Shown in pieces: positions 1-7,157 of a stretch of DNA of 20,259 nt. A program made the position numbers and the translations under genes. Position 1 is the stretch's first letter. The number at the start of each line of letters is the position of its first letter. The DNA lies in assembly GCA_900543275.1 (NCBI GenBank), contig UQQL01000033.1:1-20259 (forward strand), given 5' to 3'. Source of the DNA: an uncultured Collinsella sp. (GTDB taxonomy: Bacteria; Actinomycetota; Coriobacteriia; Coriobacteriales; Coriobacteriaceae). Below the pieces are notes generated by a model. It worked only from the letters and a program-made list of their open reading frames with translations. It was not told the DNA's origin and searched no databases.

Positions 1-296
1 CCGAGGGCTTTGGCGCCGGCATGGGCGGTATGACCGAGACCTGCGGCGCCATCTCGGGCGCCGTGGCCATCATGGGCTTTGTAATGAGCGATGGCATGGA
101 AAACCCGAAGACCAAGGGCCAGACCTACAAGCTGTCGCGCGAGATTGCCAAGCGCTTTGGCGAGAAGAACACGACGACCGTCTGCGGCACGCTCAAGGGC
201 ATCGGATCGGACAAGGGTCCGCTCCGCAGCTGTCCCGGTTGCATCGACGATGCCGTCGAAATCGCCTGTGATGTACTAAAGCAGCTCGCCGAGTAA
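1..296 (+). CDS. C_GCAxxG_C_C family protein (5' end missing)
   Basis: The reading frame is open from the window edge (first full codon at position 3) to a TAA at 294-296, giving 97 visible residues. The visible part has the features of the C_GCAxxG_C_C family (putative redox or metal-binding proteins): a glycine-rich stretch followed by ETCGAISGA, then TVCGTL, then the closely spaced CPGC pair and a last Cys in VEIAC. These Cys spacings and the GxGxGG run before the first Cys are what I recognise. The biochemical role of the family is not established; cysteine ligation of a metal or cofactor is inference. The true start lies upstream of the window. The gene faces yigZ tail to tail across about 67 bases. 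Confidence 0.75.
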   Translation, partial: EGFGAGMGGMTETCGAISGAVAIMGFVMSDGMENPKTKGQTYKLSREIAKRFGEKNTTTVCGTLKGIGSDKGPLRSCPGCIDDAVEIACDVLKQLAE

Positions 297-313
297 ACGG
301 CAGCGACATAAAA

Positions 314-360
314 CGACGGTCGATGTGCTTGGGATCCGTCCAAAAGCACGCCGGCCGTCG
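314..360. terminator. Possible bidirectional terminator hairpin
   Basis: CGACGG (314-319) and GTGCTT (325-330) pair with AAGCAC (344-349) and CCGTCG (355-360), with an unpaired stretch in the stem. It lies exactly between two convergent genes. There is no good U-run on either strand, so this is a weak call. Confidence 0.35.
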
Positions 361-363
361 CCG

Positions 364-999
364 TTAGAACTCGGCAAATTCGGGAGTGCTGACCTCAATC
401 TCCTCGCGCCCCGCCATAAGCTCGCGCATCTTAGCGCAAAACGACTCCTGCTCCCCCGCCTTAAACACCAAATGAAGTGTCACGGCATCCGCGTACTCGG
501 TATCCGAAACCTTGGCACCGGAATCCTGGGCCAAGCGAAGCACCTGCTCATACTGCGGATAGGCCACATGCACGTCAACAGGCACGACACTCGTCATCTC
601 GACGATCTGCCCAGCCTCCTGAGCCGCGGCCACCGCCGCTTGCGTCGCCGCAGTATAGGCGCGAACCAGGCCGCCCGGCCCCAACAGCGTGCCGCCAAAA
701 TAGCGCGTCACTACGCAGCAAACATTTTTGAGCTCCGCACCGCGCAACACCTCGAGCGTCGGCATACCGCTCGTGCGGCTCGGCTCACCATCATCGCTCT
801 GGCGCTCGCGTCCATCGACCAAAATCCACGCGGGAACATTGTGTCGAGCGTCGTAATGACGCTTGCGAACCATCTCGATAAAGGCATTCGCCTCGTCCTC
901 GGACTCAATATGGACCAGCTGGGCAATAAACCGGCTCTTGCGGTCCACAAACTCGCCCGAAGCCTCAATATTCGATTGCAGAGTAAAATATCTGTCCAA
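364..999 (-). CDS. yigZ: YigZ family protein (IMPACT family)
   Basis: The 211-residue protein has the length and the motifs of YigZ/IMPACT N-terminal domain proteins: SRFIAQL near residue 25, a KRHYDARHNVPAW segment near 47-59, DDGEPSRTSGMP near 70-81, and VTRYFGGTLLGPGGLVRAY near 97-115. A C-terminal YigZ domain follows. In E. coli the family is not essential and its molecular role is unclear; the eukaryotic IMPACT homologue acts on translational control through Gcn2, which bacteria lack. Two tandem TTG codons could start it (1000-1002 or 997-999). I chose the second because the GAGGGG site at 1005-1010 is then 5 bases away rather than 2. The gene is monocistronic and convergent with the first gene of the window. 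Confidence 0.9.
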   Translation of the reverse strand: MDRYFTLQSNIEASGEFVDRKSRFIAQLVHIESEDEANAFIEMVRKRHYDARHNVPAWILVDGRERQSDDGEPSRTSGMPTLEVLRGAELKNVCCVVTRYFGGTLLGPGGLVRAYTAATQAAVAAAQEAGQIVEMTSVVPVDVHVAYPQYEQVLRLAQDSGAKVSDTEYADAVTLHLVFKAGEQESFCAKMRELMAGREEIEVSTPEFAEF

Positions 1000-1042
1000 C
1001 AAAGCCCCTCAACAAAATAAAGCGCAGCAACGAACAGCCTCA

Positions 1043-1048
1043 ATAATA
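1043..1048 (-). promoter_or_regulatory. Candidate -10 box for yigZ
   Basis: TATTAT on the minus strand, about 44 bases before the start codon. No convincing -35 box lies at the right distance, so this rests on the -10 box only. Confidence 0.3.
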
Positions 1049-1102
1049 CGATAACCCTAGTAAAAAGAATGGCAACGCCGATGATTCCGTCAACGAAAGC
1101 GA

Positions 1103-1201
1103 GAACCCGTCAGCGCGAGCAAGGTGCCTTGAAAGCCGAGGGCATTGACCTTATGGTCATGCCCGAAGGTTTGAAAGGCAGATTGCCGCGCTGACGGGTT
1201 C
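1103..1201. repeat. Large intergenic palindrome with nested hairpin
   Basis: A perfect 15-bp inverted repeat, GAACCCGTCAGCGCG (1103-1117) with its complement at 1187-1201, encloses about 69 bases. Inside, GCCTT (1126-1130) can pair with AAGGC (1175-1179). At the centre, GGGCATTGACC (1140-1150) pairs with GGTCATGCCC (1154-1163) apart from one bulged base. The whole unit folds as a long rod. It sits just after the 3' end of rnpB, so it could help end rnpB transcription, but there is no U-run. The nested, self-contained structure resembles a REP or MITE-like intergenic repeat. A 41-codon ORF (1069-1194, plus) runs through it, probably by chance. Confidence 0.75.
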
Positions 1202-1216
1202 GCAGCGTCAACAAAG

Positions 1217-1580
1217 TGCCGAGTGGGCCGATAAGCCGGGTTCTGTCGTGAACGGTCATTTATCTTGTCTGCACGTTACCATGCAGCTCCACGCACGCTA
1301 CCCGAACGCGGACCGGGCCGGCCCATAGCGTTCCTATTCGCGCTTGCTCCGGATGGGGCTTGCCAAGCCGCCGTGTTGCCACGACGCTGGTGGTCTCTTA
1401 CACCACCGTTTCAGCTTTTCCCTTTACGCCTTGCGGCGCAGGTGGGAGTCTTCTTTTCTGCGGCGCTTTCCGTCGGATCACTCCGCCCGGCCGTTAGCCG
1501 GCATCCCGCCCTCTGGAGCCCGGACTTTCCTCACGCGTACTGCATGCAGCACATCGCGCGACCGTCTGGCCCACTCAGCA
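1217..1580 (-). ncRNA. rnpB: RNase P RNA (bacterial type)
   Basis: The minus strand carries the hallmark RNase P RNA segments. Near the 5' end is GAGGAAAGTCCGGGCTCC, just after position 1540 on this strand. Near the 3' end is ACAGAACCCGGCTTATCGG, ending near 1230. The ends pair as helix P1: GCTGAGTGGGCC (1568-1579) with GGCCCACTCGGC (1218-1229), 12 pairs with one G-U. The length of about 364 bases fits a bacterial RNase P RNA. It is the catalytic RNA that, with the RnpA protein, cuts the 5' leader from tRNA precursors. The exact ends are estimated from P1 and the upstream promoter. ORFs reading through this region in either direction are chance. Confidence 0.95.
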
Positions 1581-1587
1581 GTGCAAG

Positions 1588-1614
1588 AGTGTAGCACACC
1601 GTTACCGCAGGCAA
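1588..1614 (-). promoter_or_regulatory. rnpB promoter
   Basis: On the minus strand TACACT (1588-1593) is a good -10 box lying 7-8 bases before the predicted RNA 5' end. TTGCCT (1609-1614) is a candidate -35 box, with a short 15-base spacer. Confidence 0.6.
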
Positions 1615-1741
1615 TGGCACAACGCAAACGCTCGACACGATAAACCAAGAACCGCCATGCACTACAATGGTCCTGTCGATGGGCAACGTCGTCAGTCGAG
1701 ACGCGACCGCGCTCCGCACCCCTCCGTCTACTCGGTGTGTT

Positions 1742-1777
1742 CCCGCCTCCTCCCCGAGGCGGGATGTCGGCTTTTTT
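1742..1777 (+). terminator. Plus-strand terminator-like hairpin, possible small RNA end
   Basis: CCCGCCTC (1742-1749) pairs with GAGGCGGG (1756-1763), and a run of six T follows at 1772-1777 after an 8-base gap. The T-run is only on the plus strand, yet no plus-strand gene lies upstream. A TACAAT -10-like box at 1663-1668 could start a short transcript of about 100 bases ending here. The rest of the 1595-1842 gap shows nothing else I can name. Confidence 0.35.
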
Positions 1778-1842
1778 CATGCACCGACAATCCAATAGCC
1801 TGTGGACAGCCCGGCAGCATTGCGCATCTCGGCGCCAAATGC

Positions 1843-1876
1843 AAAAAGGGACCCGTCCATTACAGACGGATCCCTT
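1843..1876 (-). terminator. rpsA terminator
   Basis: On the minus strand AAGGGATCCGTC (1865-1876) pairs with GACGGGTCCCTT (1846-1857) with one G-U pair, and a T-run (1843-1847) follows. It lies 25 bases after the rpsA stop codon. Confidence 0.9.
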
Positions 1877-1900
1877 AAAACAAGTGATCGTCAAACCGAT

Positions 1901-3067
1901 TTACTCGGCGTCGGTCTCCTCGTCCTTCTTCTCGGAAGGCAGCGGGGTAACCTCGATCTCGACGCCCAGAGTCTCAGCAGCAGACTTCATGGACAGGGAG
2001 ATACGACGACGGTCGAGATCGATCTCCATGACCTTGACCTGAACCTTGTCGCCCACGTGGGTGACCTGAGAAGGCTGATCGACGTGCTTGTTGGCCATCT
2101 CGGAGATGTGCACCAGGCCCTCGATGCCCTCGCCCAGGTCGACGAAAGCGCCGAACGGGACAAGCTTGGTCACAGTGCCCTCGACGATAGCGCCGACGGG
2201 ATACTTCTTGACCAGTGCGCGCCACGGATCCTCGGTGGTCTGCTTGAGACCCAGGGAGATGCGCTCGCGGTTGAGATCGACGTCGAGAACCTCGACCTCG
2301 ACCTCCTGGCCGACCTTGACAACCTCGGAAGGATGGTTGACGTGGTTCCAAGAGAGCTCGGAGATGTGGATGAGGCCGTCGATACCGCCGAGGTCGACGA
2401 AGGCGCCGAAGTCGACGATGGAGGAAACGGTGCCCTGGAGACGCATGCCAGACTTGAGCTTGGACAGGATCTCGGAACGCTCGGCCTTACGGGACTCCTC
2501 GAGCACGACGCGACGGGAGAGGACGACGTTGTTGCGGTTGCGGTCCATCTCGATGACGCGAGCCTCGATGCGGGTGCCCATGTAGGAGGTGAGGTCCTTG
2601 ACGCGACGGAGGTCGACGAGGGAAGCGGGCAGGAAGCCACGCAGGCCGATGTCGAGGATCAGGCCGCCCTTGACAACCTCGATAACCTCGCCCTCGACAT
2701 TCTCGCCGGAGTTGAACTTCTCCTCGATGCGGTTCCAAGCACGCTCGTACTCGGCACGCTTCTTGGACAGGACCAGACGACCGTCCTTGTCCTCCTTCTG
2801 GAGAACCAGAGCCTCGATGGGATCACCGAGTGCAACGATGTCTGCAGGGTTAGCGTCCTTGCGGATGGACAGCTCGCGGACCGGGATAACGCCCTCGGAC
2901 TTGAATCCGATGTCAACGAGCACCTCGTCATGCTCGATCTTAACGACAGTGCCGTTAACGAGATCGCCCTCATCAAAGTCGGTAATCGTACCGTCGATGA
3001 GGTTGTTCATCTCCTCCTCGTTGACATCGTCAAGAGAGAAAATGGACGAGTTCTGAATCTCACTCAA
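1901..3067 (-). CDS. rpsA: 30S ribosomal protein S1
   Basis: The 388-residue protein contains four S1 RNA-binding domains in tandem, at about residues 34-105, 121-190, 206-277 and 291-363. Each has the typical pattern of a GxxVxGxV opening, a central GAFVDLG-like strand and a closing RxSLxxK-like strand. Domains 3 and 4 are the most canonical (DFGAFVDLGGIDGLIHISE; PFGAFVDLGEGIEGLVHISE). Four domains is the usual size in actinobacteria, against six in E. coli. S1 binds mRNA at the ribosome and helps it enter the 30S subunit. The start is a TTG at 3065-3067, supported by an AAAGGGG site 7-8 bases upstream; the first ATG would lose 19 residues. The C-terminus is acidic (KKDEETDAE). The gene has its own promoter and terminator. 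Confidence 0.97.
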   Translation of the reverse strand: MSEIQNSSIFSLDDVNEEEMNNLIDGTITDFDEGDLVNGTVVKIEHDEVLVDIGFKSEGVIPVRELSIRKDANPADIVALGDPIEALVLQKEDKDGRLVLSKKRAEYERAWNRIEEKFNSGENVEGEVIEVVKGGLILDIGLRGFLPASLVDLRRVKDLTSYMGTRIEARVIEMDRNRNNVVLSRRVVLEESRKAERSEILSKLKSGMRLQGTVSSIVDFGAFVDLGGIDGLIHISELSWNHVNHPSEVVKVGQEVEVEVLDVDLNRERISLGLKQTTEDPWRALVKKYPVGAIVEGTVTKLVPFGAFVDLGEGIEGLVHISEMANKHVDQPSQVTHVGDKVQVKVMEIDLDRRRISLSMKSAAETLGVEIEVTPLPSEKKDEETDAE

Positions 3068-3072
3068 AGGTG

Positions 3073-3095
3073 GACCCCTTTCGAACTACGGGGCC
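3073..3095 (-). promoter_or_regulatory. rpsA leader hairpin over the ribosome binding site
   Basis: On the minus strand GGCCCC (3090-3095) can pair with GGGGTC (3073-3078) with one G-U pair. GGGG in the second arm is the core of the rpsA ribosome binding site, so the fold would hide it. E. coli S1 represses its own translation; a similar control here is inference. Confidence 0.4.
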
Positions 3096-3198
3096 CCGAT
3101 TGCTAGGACCTACAGAAGGGTGCGACAAGCACACAACGTTTAGGAACACTCGGGAGCCGACAGATACTAATGTGACGCTTATGCAATCACGTTCGTAT

Positions 3199-3227
3199 AG
3201 ATTACGGGGAAATGAGTTCGATTTCAA
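3199..3227 (-). promoter_or_regulatory. rpsA promoter
   Basis: On the minus strand TTGAAA (3222-3227) and TAATCT (3199-3204) are separated by exactly 17 bases. This gives an rpsA leader of roughly 125 bases. Confidence 0.6.
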
Positions 3228-3382
3228 GCGTGAACTGCGATTTTTTACTCGTGTGGAGACTTTTTCGTAATCTTATGAACACACGTCTCCGCAACTTGAC
3301 GATAACCAGCCAGGCATTCGGCTTTGGGGTAAAGTATCCGGAGCCAACGATTCTAGATCGATTTTTCGAGAAAGGTGCCCGC

Positions 3383-4141
3383 GTGCTCAAAGCAGTCGTT
3401 TTCGATATGGACGAAACGCTTCTTAGCATCAACCTCAACGCGTTCATCCTTCGCTATTTTAAGGATGTCTCTTCGATGCTCGCGGATATCGGGCGCCGCA
3501 GCCGCGGTGGCACGATGGCACGCCTCGGCACCATCCTGGTCGACCTCAACGCCAATCGCCGCAGCGGCACGGACAACCGCACCAATCTTGAGTTTTACCA
3601 AGAAGAGGTCGAGCGCCGATGCGGGATTTGCCTCTCCGATCCCCTCATCTACGAGGCGTTTACCTACTACGACCGCGAAGTTCTTCCGTACAAGAATGAC
3701 GAACTCATCAACGCCCATGCCATGCCGGGCGCACACGCCGCGCTCCAGGCCGTACAGGACGCAGGGCTGCGCTGCGCGCTCTTTACCAACCCCAGCTTTC
3801 CGCAGGGGGCCATCGAGTGCCGCATGGGTTGGGGCGACCTGGCCGACGCCCCCTTTGAGCTCGTCACGCACATGGGAAACGCCACCCGCTGCAAGCCTGA
3901 TGCCACCTACTATCTAGAGCAGCTTCAGGTGATGGGGCTCGAACCGCACGAGGTCCTTATGGTGGGCAACGATCCCAAACGCGACTTCCCTAGCCCCACC
4001 TGCGGCATTCAGACTGCCTATGTAGGCCAGGGCAAGCCCAACCGAGTCACCTGGCGCGGAACCATGGAAGGCTTCGCCCGCGACTTTAACGCCGTAGTAG
4101 AGGCCTTCTACGAGCACCAAGTAGCCGACGAACTGTCCTAG
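3383..4141 (+). CDS. HAD family hydrolase
   Basis: The 252-residue protein is a haloacid dehalogenase-type phosphatase. Motif I is FDMDETL with the nucleophile Asp8 and acid/base Asp10. Motif II is in CALFTNPSF, motif III is the Lys of CKPDATYY, and motif IV is VGNDPKRDF. A helical cap lies between motifs I and II. The substrate cannot be told from sequence; sugar or nucleotide phosphates are usual. I placed the start at GTG 3383-3385, because GAAAGG stands 8 bases upstream and the nucleophile motif then sits at the N-terminus as usual; the longer frame from 3212 runs through the rpsA promoter region. Its TAG overlaps the stop codon of the convergent gene at the tetranucleotide CTAG (4138-4141). 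Confidence 0.85.
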   Translation: MLKAVVFDMDETLLSINLNAFILRYFKDVSSMLADIGRRSRGGTMARLGTILVDLNANRRSGTDNRTNLEFYQEEVERRCGICLSDPLIYEAFTYYDREVLPYKNDELINAHAMPGAHAALQAVQDAGLRCALFTNPSFPQGAIECRMGWGDLADAPFELVTHMGNATRCKPDATYYLEQLQVMGLEPHEVLMVGNDPKRDFPSPTCGIQTAYVGQGKPNRVTWRGTMEGFARDFNAVVEAFYEHQVADELS

Positions 4142-5457
4142 CACACTTGGGTTTTGCCGATCATGATGTTGAGGATCTCGACGTCGGTATCTTTCATGCC
4201 CACACGGCCTACGTAGCCCATACTGGCGATTGTCTGCTCAACGGTATCTTGGATCAGGCCCTCGCCGGCGCGGAAGCCGCGACCCTGCATGGCCATATCA
4301 TGGCCCAGGATCGCTGCATCGACGGCAGCCGAGATCTTGGCGGCACAGCTCGCCTTGGCGCCATCGCACACGATGCCGCCCACATTGCCGAGCGTATTGG
4401 AGACCGTCGCACCGATTTGCTCGCGCGTGCCACCGCACAGCCAGGTAATCGCGGCACCGGCACCGCACGCAGCGCAAATAGCGCCGCAAAACGCCGAGAG
4501 CGCACCAATGTAGCTCTTGATATGCACGGCAATGAGATCGGACAGCATCACGGCACGCACCAGGCGCTCGTGGTCGCAGCGCAGGTACTCGGCATACTCC
4601 ATGACGGGCAGTGCGCAGGTAATGCCCTGATTGCCCGAGCCGCACACAATGGCGACCGGCAGCGCGCAACCGTTCATGCGGGCGTCGGACCCGGCGGCCG
4701 CACGGGCACGGGCACGGCAGGCGACGTCATCGGCACGAGCACCCAGCAGCGTACGACCCACCTCGGCGCCCCAAGCGTGCGCAAGGCCCTCGGCACTGAT
4801 TGCGCCATTCAGCTCAATCTGACGCTCAACGGCAGCGCGGGCGCCCTCAATGTCACCGTCCTCGATAAAGTCGATGATGGAATCAATGGACATGGGCGTA
4901 TCGGCGTTATCTGCCGCACGCTCGGCCACCACGCGCTCGGCGCAGGCGGCGCACTCCCCCGCCGACTTGCCGCATACCGGAATACCATCGAGCGTATGGC
5001 ACGTGACATTAGTGTGGTGATCGGTAATCTCGACGACCGCGGTATGGCCCCCGGACGTCGCAGTCACCTTGATGTAGAGGTTGGGCACACCCTCGACAAG
5101 CGACACATCGCAGTAGCCGGCGTCGGCGAGGAGCTCGGCCACGCGAGCGCGGTCTTCATCGTTAACGCTCTCGAGCACCTCGAGCGCGCTCTTAGCGTCG
5201 CCGCCCACGGCACCCAGCACGGCCGCGGCTTCAATACCGTGCATACCGCCCGAGTTGGGCACGGTCACGCTCTTAACGTTCTTGATAATGTTGCCCGAGC
5301 AGGCAACATCCATATGATCGGGTTCGCAACCGAGCGTCTGGCTCGCCAGCGCCGCTGCATAGGCAACGGCAATGGGCTCGGTGCAGCCGAGTGCACAGAC
5401 AAGCTCGCGGTTCAAAACATCGCAAAACGCGGCATCACGGATGGAATCGGTAGGCAT
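4138..5457 (-). CDS. L-cysteine desulfidase / UPF0597 (YhaM, CyuA) family protein
   Basis: The 439-residue protein has the size and motifs of the YhaM/CyuA family, related to the L-serine dehydratase alpha chain. It shows GCTEPIAVAYAAALAS near residues 24-39, CSGNIIKNVKSV near 53-64, CGSGNQGITCALPV in the middle, CGAICAACGAGAAI further on and a final GMKDTDVEIL. The conserved cysteines are expected to hold an iron-sulfur cluster. Members break down L-cysteine to pyruvate, sulfide and ammonia, often under anaerobic conditions. An AGGAG site is 7 bases before the ATG. It is divergent from rpiB and convergent with the HAD gene, so probably monocistronic. Substrate is assigned by family; a serine dehydratase role is less likely but not excluded. 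Confidence 0.85.
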   Translation of the reverse strand: MPTDSIRDAAFCDVLNRELVCALGCTEPIAVAYAAALASQTLGCEPDHMDVACSGNIIKNVKSVTVPNSGGMHGIEAAAVLGAVGGDAKSALEVLESVNDEDRARVAELLADAGYCDVSLVEGVPNLYIKVTATSGGHTAVVEITDHHTNVTCHTLDGIPVCGKSAGECAACAERVVAERAADNADTPMSIDSIIDFIEDGDIEGARAAVERQIELNGAISAEGLAHAWGAEVGRTLLGARADDVACRARARAAAGSDARMNGCALPVAIVCGSGNQGITCALPVMEYAEYLRCDHERLVRAVMLSDLIAVHIKSYIGALSAFCGAICAACGAGAAITWLCGGTREQIGATVSNTLGNVGGIVCDGAKASCAAKISAAVDAAILGHDMAMQGRGFRAGEGLIQDTVEQTIASMGYVGRVGMKDTDVEILNIMIGKTQVC

Positions 5458-5492
5458 AGGTATCTCCTGCTTGCATAACGGGCTGGACTCTC

Positions 5493-5522
5493 AAAATAGT
5501 TGGCTCCTTTATTTGATAACAA
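5493..5522 (-). promoter_or_regulatory. Candidate promoter of the cysteine desulfidase gene
   Basis: On the minus strand TTGTTA (5517-5522) and TATTTT (5493-5498) are 18 bases apart, in an AT-rich patch 36 bases before the start codon. Confidence 0.4.
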
Positions 5523-5727
5523 TGCATCAAAAACCGCAACCACGGTTCCGGCGGACGGCGCTCAAGCACAAATTGGCGGCATTATTCATGAGAGGCCGGT
5601 CTTGTTGCCTGCTAAAGCGTTTGACCAAAAAACGCCCGAGCGTTTACGCAAAAGTCGCGCTATCATGCAGTCGAACGCGGTAAACACCTTTAGCATTTGC
5701 GCCGCACAGACCAGAGAGGAACCATCC

Positions 5728-6195
5728 ATGAAGATCGGTATCGGTAACGACCACGCCGCCGTCGAGCTCAAGAACATCATTTCCGAGCACCTGAAGGAAC
5801 GCGGCTGCGAGGTCGTGAACTTTGGCACCGACACCTCCGAGAGCTTCGACTACCCCATCGCCGGTTACAAAGTGGGCAAGGCCGTTGCCAACGGCGACGT
5901 TGACCTGGGTATCCTGATCTGCGGCACCGGCGTCGGGATCAGCCTGGCTGCCAACAAGGTCGAGGGCGTACGCGCCGTCGTGTGCTCCGAGCCCTTCAGC
6001 GCCAAGCTCTCGCGCATGCACAACAACACCAACGTGCTCGCCTTTGGCGCCCGCGTCGTTGGCTCCGAGCTCGCCAAGATGATCGTCGACGAGTGGCTCG
6101 ACGCCGAGTTTGAGGGCGGCCGTCACGAGCGTCGCGTTAACCTCCTCAACGAGATCGACCACACGCGCGGCCTTAAGATCGTCGACGAGGCCTAA
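5728..6195 (+). CDS. rpiB: Ribose-5-phosphate isomerase B
   Basis: The 155-residue protein is a full-length RpiB. It opens with MKIGIGNDHAAVELK, which holds the conserved Asp-His near residues 8-9. The active-site cysteine is in LICGTGVGISLAANK (near residue 72), and HNNTNVLAFGAR near 101-112 carries the second conserved region. The enzyme interconverts ribose 5-phosphate and ribulose 5-phosphate in the pentose phosphate pathway; some homologues act on allose or galactose phosphates. The ATG at 5728 has an AGAGAGGA site 7 bases upstream. An in-frame extension to 5500 is open but unlike the family. A TATCAT box at 5661-5666 may be its -10 element. A strong terminator follows. Confidence 0.95.
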   Translation: MKIGIGNDHAAVELKNIISEHLKERGCEVVNFGTDTSESFDYPIAGYKVGKAVANGDVDLGILICGTGVGISLAANKVEGVRAVVCSEPFSAKLSRMHNNTNVLAFGARVVGSELAKMIVDEWLDAEFEGGRHERRVNLLNEIDHTRGLKIVDEA

Positions 6196-6225
6196 AGATT
6201 CACAAAGCCATACGACGCTAACGCC

Positions 6226-6264
6226 AGCCCCCGCCCGGAAGAAACATCCGGACGGGGGCTCTTT
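6226..6264 (+). terminator. rpiB terminator
   Basis: AGCCCCCGCCCGGA (6226-6239) pairs with TCCGGACGGGGGCT (6247-6260) apart from one mismatch, followed by CTTTA. It lies 30 bases after the rpiB stop. Confidence 0.8.
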
Positions 6265-6302
6265 AGTAGATTTGTGGGGGTTTACCAAAAGTCTACTGGA
6301 AT

Positions 6303-6337
6303 AAAAAGGGCGCCGCGGATGAAGTTCCGCGGCGCCC
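6303..6337 (-). terminator. ndk terminator
   Basis: On the minus strand GGGCGCCGCGG (6327-6337) pairs perfectly with CCGCGGCGCCC (6308-6318), followed by five T (6303-6307). It faces the rpiB terminator, so the two convergent genes each have their own. Confidence 0.9.
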
Positions 6338-6375
6338 AAGCCACACGCTAACAGCTTTAAGGAGTCAAAGCTGGT

Positions 6376-6780
6376 TTAGCCAAAAAAGCGCTTGATCTCG
6401 ATCTCGGCGTTCTCCAGGCAGTCGGAGCCGTGGATCACGTTGGCGTTGACATCGACAGCAAAGTCGCCGCGAATGGTGCCGGGGGCAGCATCAAGCGGGT
6501 TGGTGGCGCCCATAAGGGTGCGCATCTTGGAGACAGCGGAGAGGCCGGAAACGACCATCTTGACGACCGGACCGCTCGTCATAAAGTCGCAGAGACCGCC
6601 AAAGAAGGGCTTGTCGGCCAGATGGGCGTAGTGCTCCTCGACGGTAGCGCGCTCGAGCGTGGTCATCTCCATGCGCTCGATAACAAGGCCGCTGCGCTCA
6701 ATGCGAGCAACGATCTCGCCGATCTTGCGATCGCGCACGGCGTCGGGCTTAATCATGATGAAGGTCTTCTCGATAGCCAT
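6376..6780 (-). CDS. ndk: Nucleoside diphosphate kinase
   Basis: The 134-residue protein matches the family in length. It has KTFIMIKPDAV at residues 5-15 with the conserved Lys11, and the active-site histidine in NVIHGSD at residue 117, which carries the phosphate during transfer. The enzyme moves the terminal phosphate of ATP to other nucleoside diphosphates and so balances NTP and dNTP pools. I start it at ATG 6778-6780, with GAAAGG 7 bases upstream; a 14-residue upstream extension lacks family similarity. It has its own promoter and terminator, and no neighbour in the same transcript. Confidence 0.97.
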   Translation of the reverse strand: MAIEKTFIMIKPDAVRDRKIGEIVARIERSGLVIERMEMTTLERATVEEHYAHLADKPFFGGLCDFMTSGPVVKMVVSGLSAVSKMRTLMGATNPLDAAPGTIRGDFAVDVNANVIHGSDCLENAEIEIKRFFG

Positions 6781-6843
6781 AAGGTAGCCTTTCAAGTAGG
6801 TTCGCGCGTGCCCAAGTCCCATTCCGGCACCCGCCTGGACTGC

Positions 6844-6872
6844 ATCGTAACAGAGTTCTAGCTGCAGTTAAA
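6844..6872 (-). promoter_or_regulatory. ndk promoter
   Basis: On the minus strand TTTAAC (6867-6872) and TACGAT (6844-6849) are 17 bases apart, giving a leader of about 55 bases. In the remaining gap (6873-7080) I see only a 7-bp hairpin (6987-6993 with 7003-7009) of unknown use. Confidence 0.55.
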
Positions 6873-7080
6873 CAAAAAGCCGTTTATTGAAGCGTTATTA
6901 TTTATTAAAGCGCTCCATATGTGTCACTTCTGTTTCGAAGCCCGACTAGAGTACCATCCGTCCCACTTTCAACTGCAACGAACAGAACGGGCGGTCGATT
7001 GTCGCCCGTGAACGCACCCCCTTCACAACCTGCGCAAATGTCCTACAGAAGTTCTCGACAAGCTCCTTCCTTCTCTATAA

Positions 7081-7112
7081 CAAAACGGGTGCCCACCGTA
7101 GCGGGCACCCGT
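7081..7112 (-). terminator. argH terminator
   Basis: On the minus strand ACGGGTGCCC (7103-7112) pairs perfectly with GGGCACCCGT (7085-7094), followed by TTTTG. It lies about 45 bases after the argH stop. Confidence 0.85.
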
Positions 7113-7157
7113 AAAGGCAAAATATGATGAACACACCAGACAGACGCATCCAATAAG

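Noticed and set aside
1748..1777. SRP RNA or 6S RNA as the identity of the possible small RNA
   Set aside because: The conserved SRP tetraloop region (GGAAG-type) is absent and the length does not fit 6S RNA.
1478..1894. Minus-strand ORF of 138 codons over rnpB and its promoter
   Set aside because: It covers the 5' part of the RNase P RNA, its promoter and the rpsA terminator, so it cannot be a normal coding region.
4147..5478. Plus-strand ORF of 443 codons opposite the cysteine desulfidase gene
   Set aside because: It is the antisense of a gene with clear family motifs and its product has no recognisable features beyond a His/Gly-rich composition.
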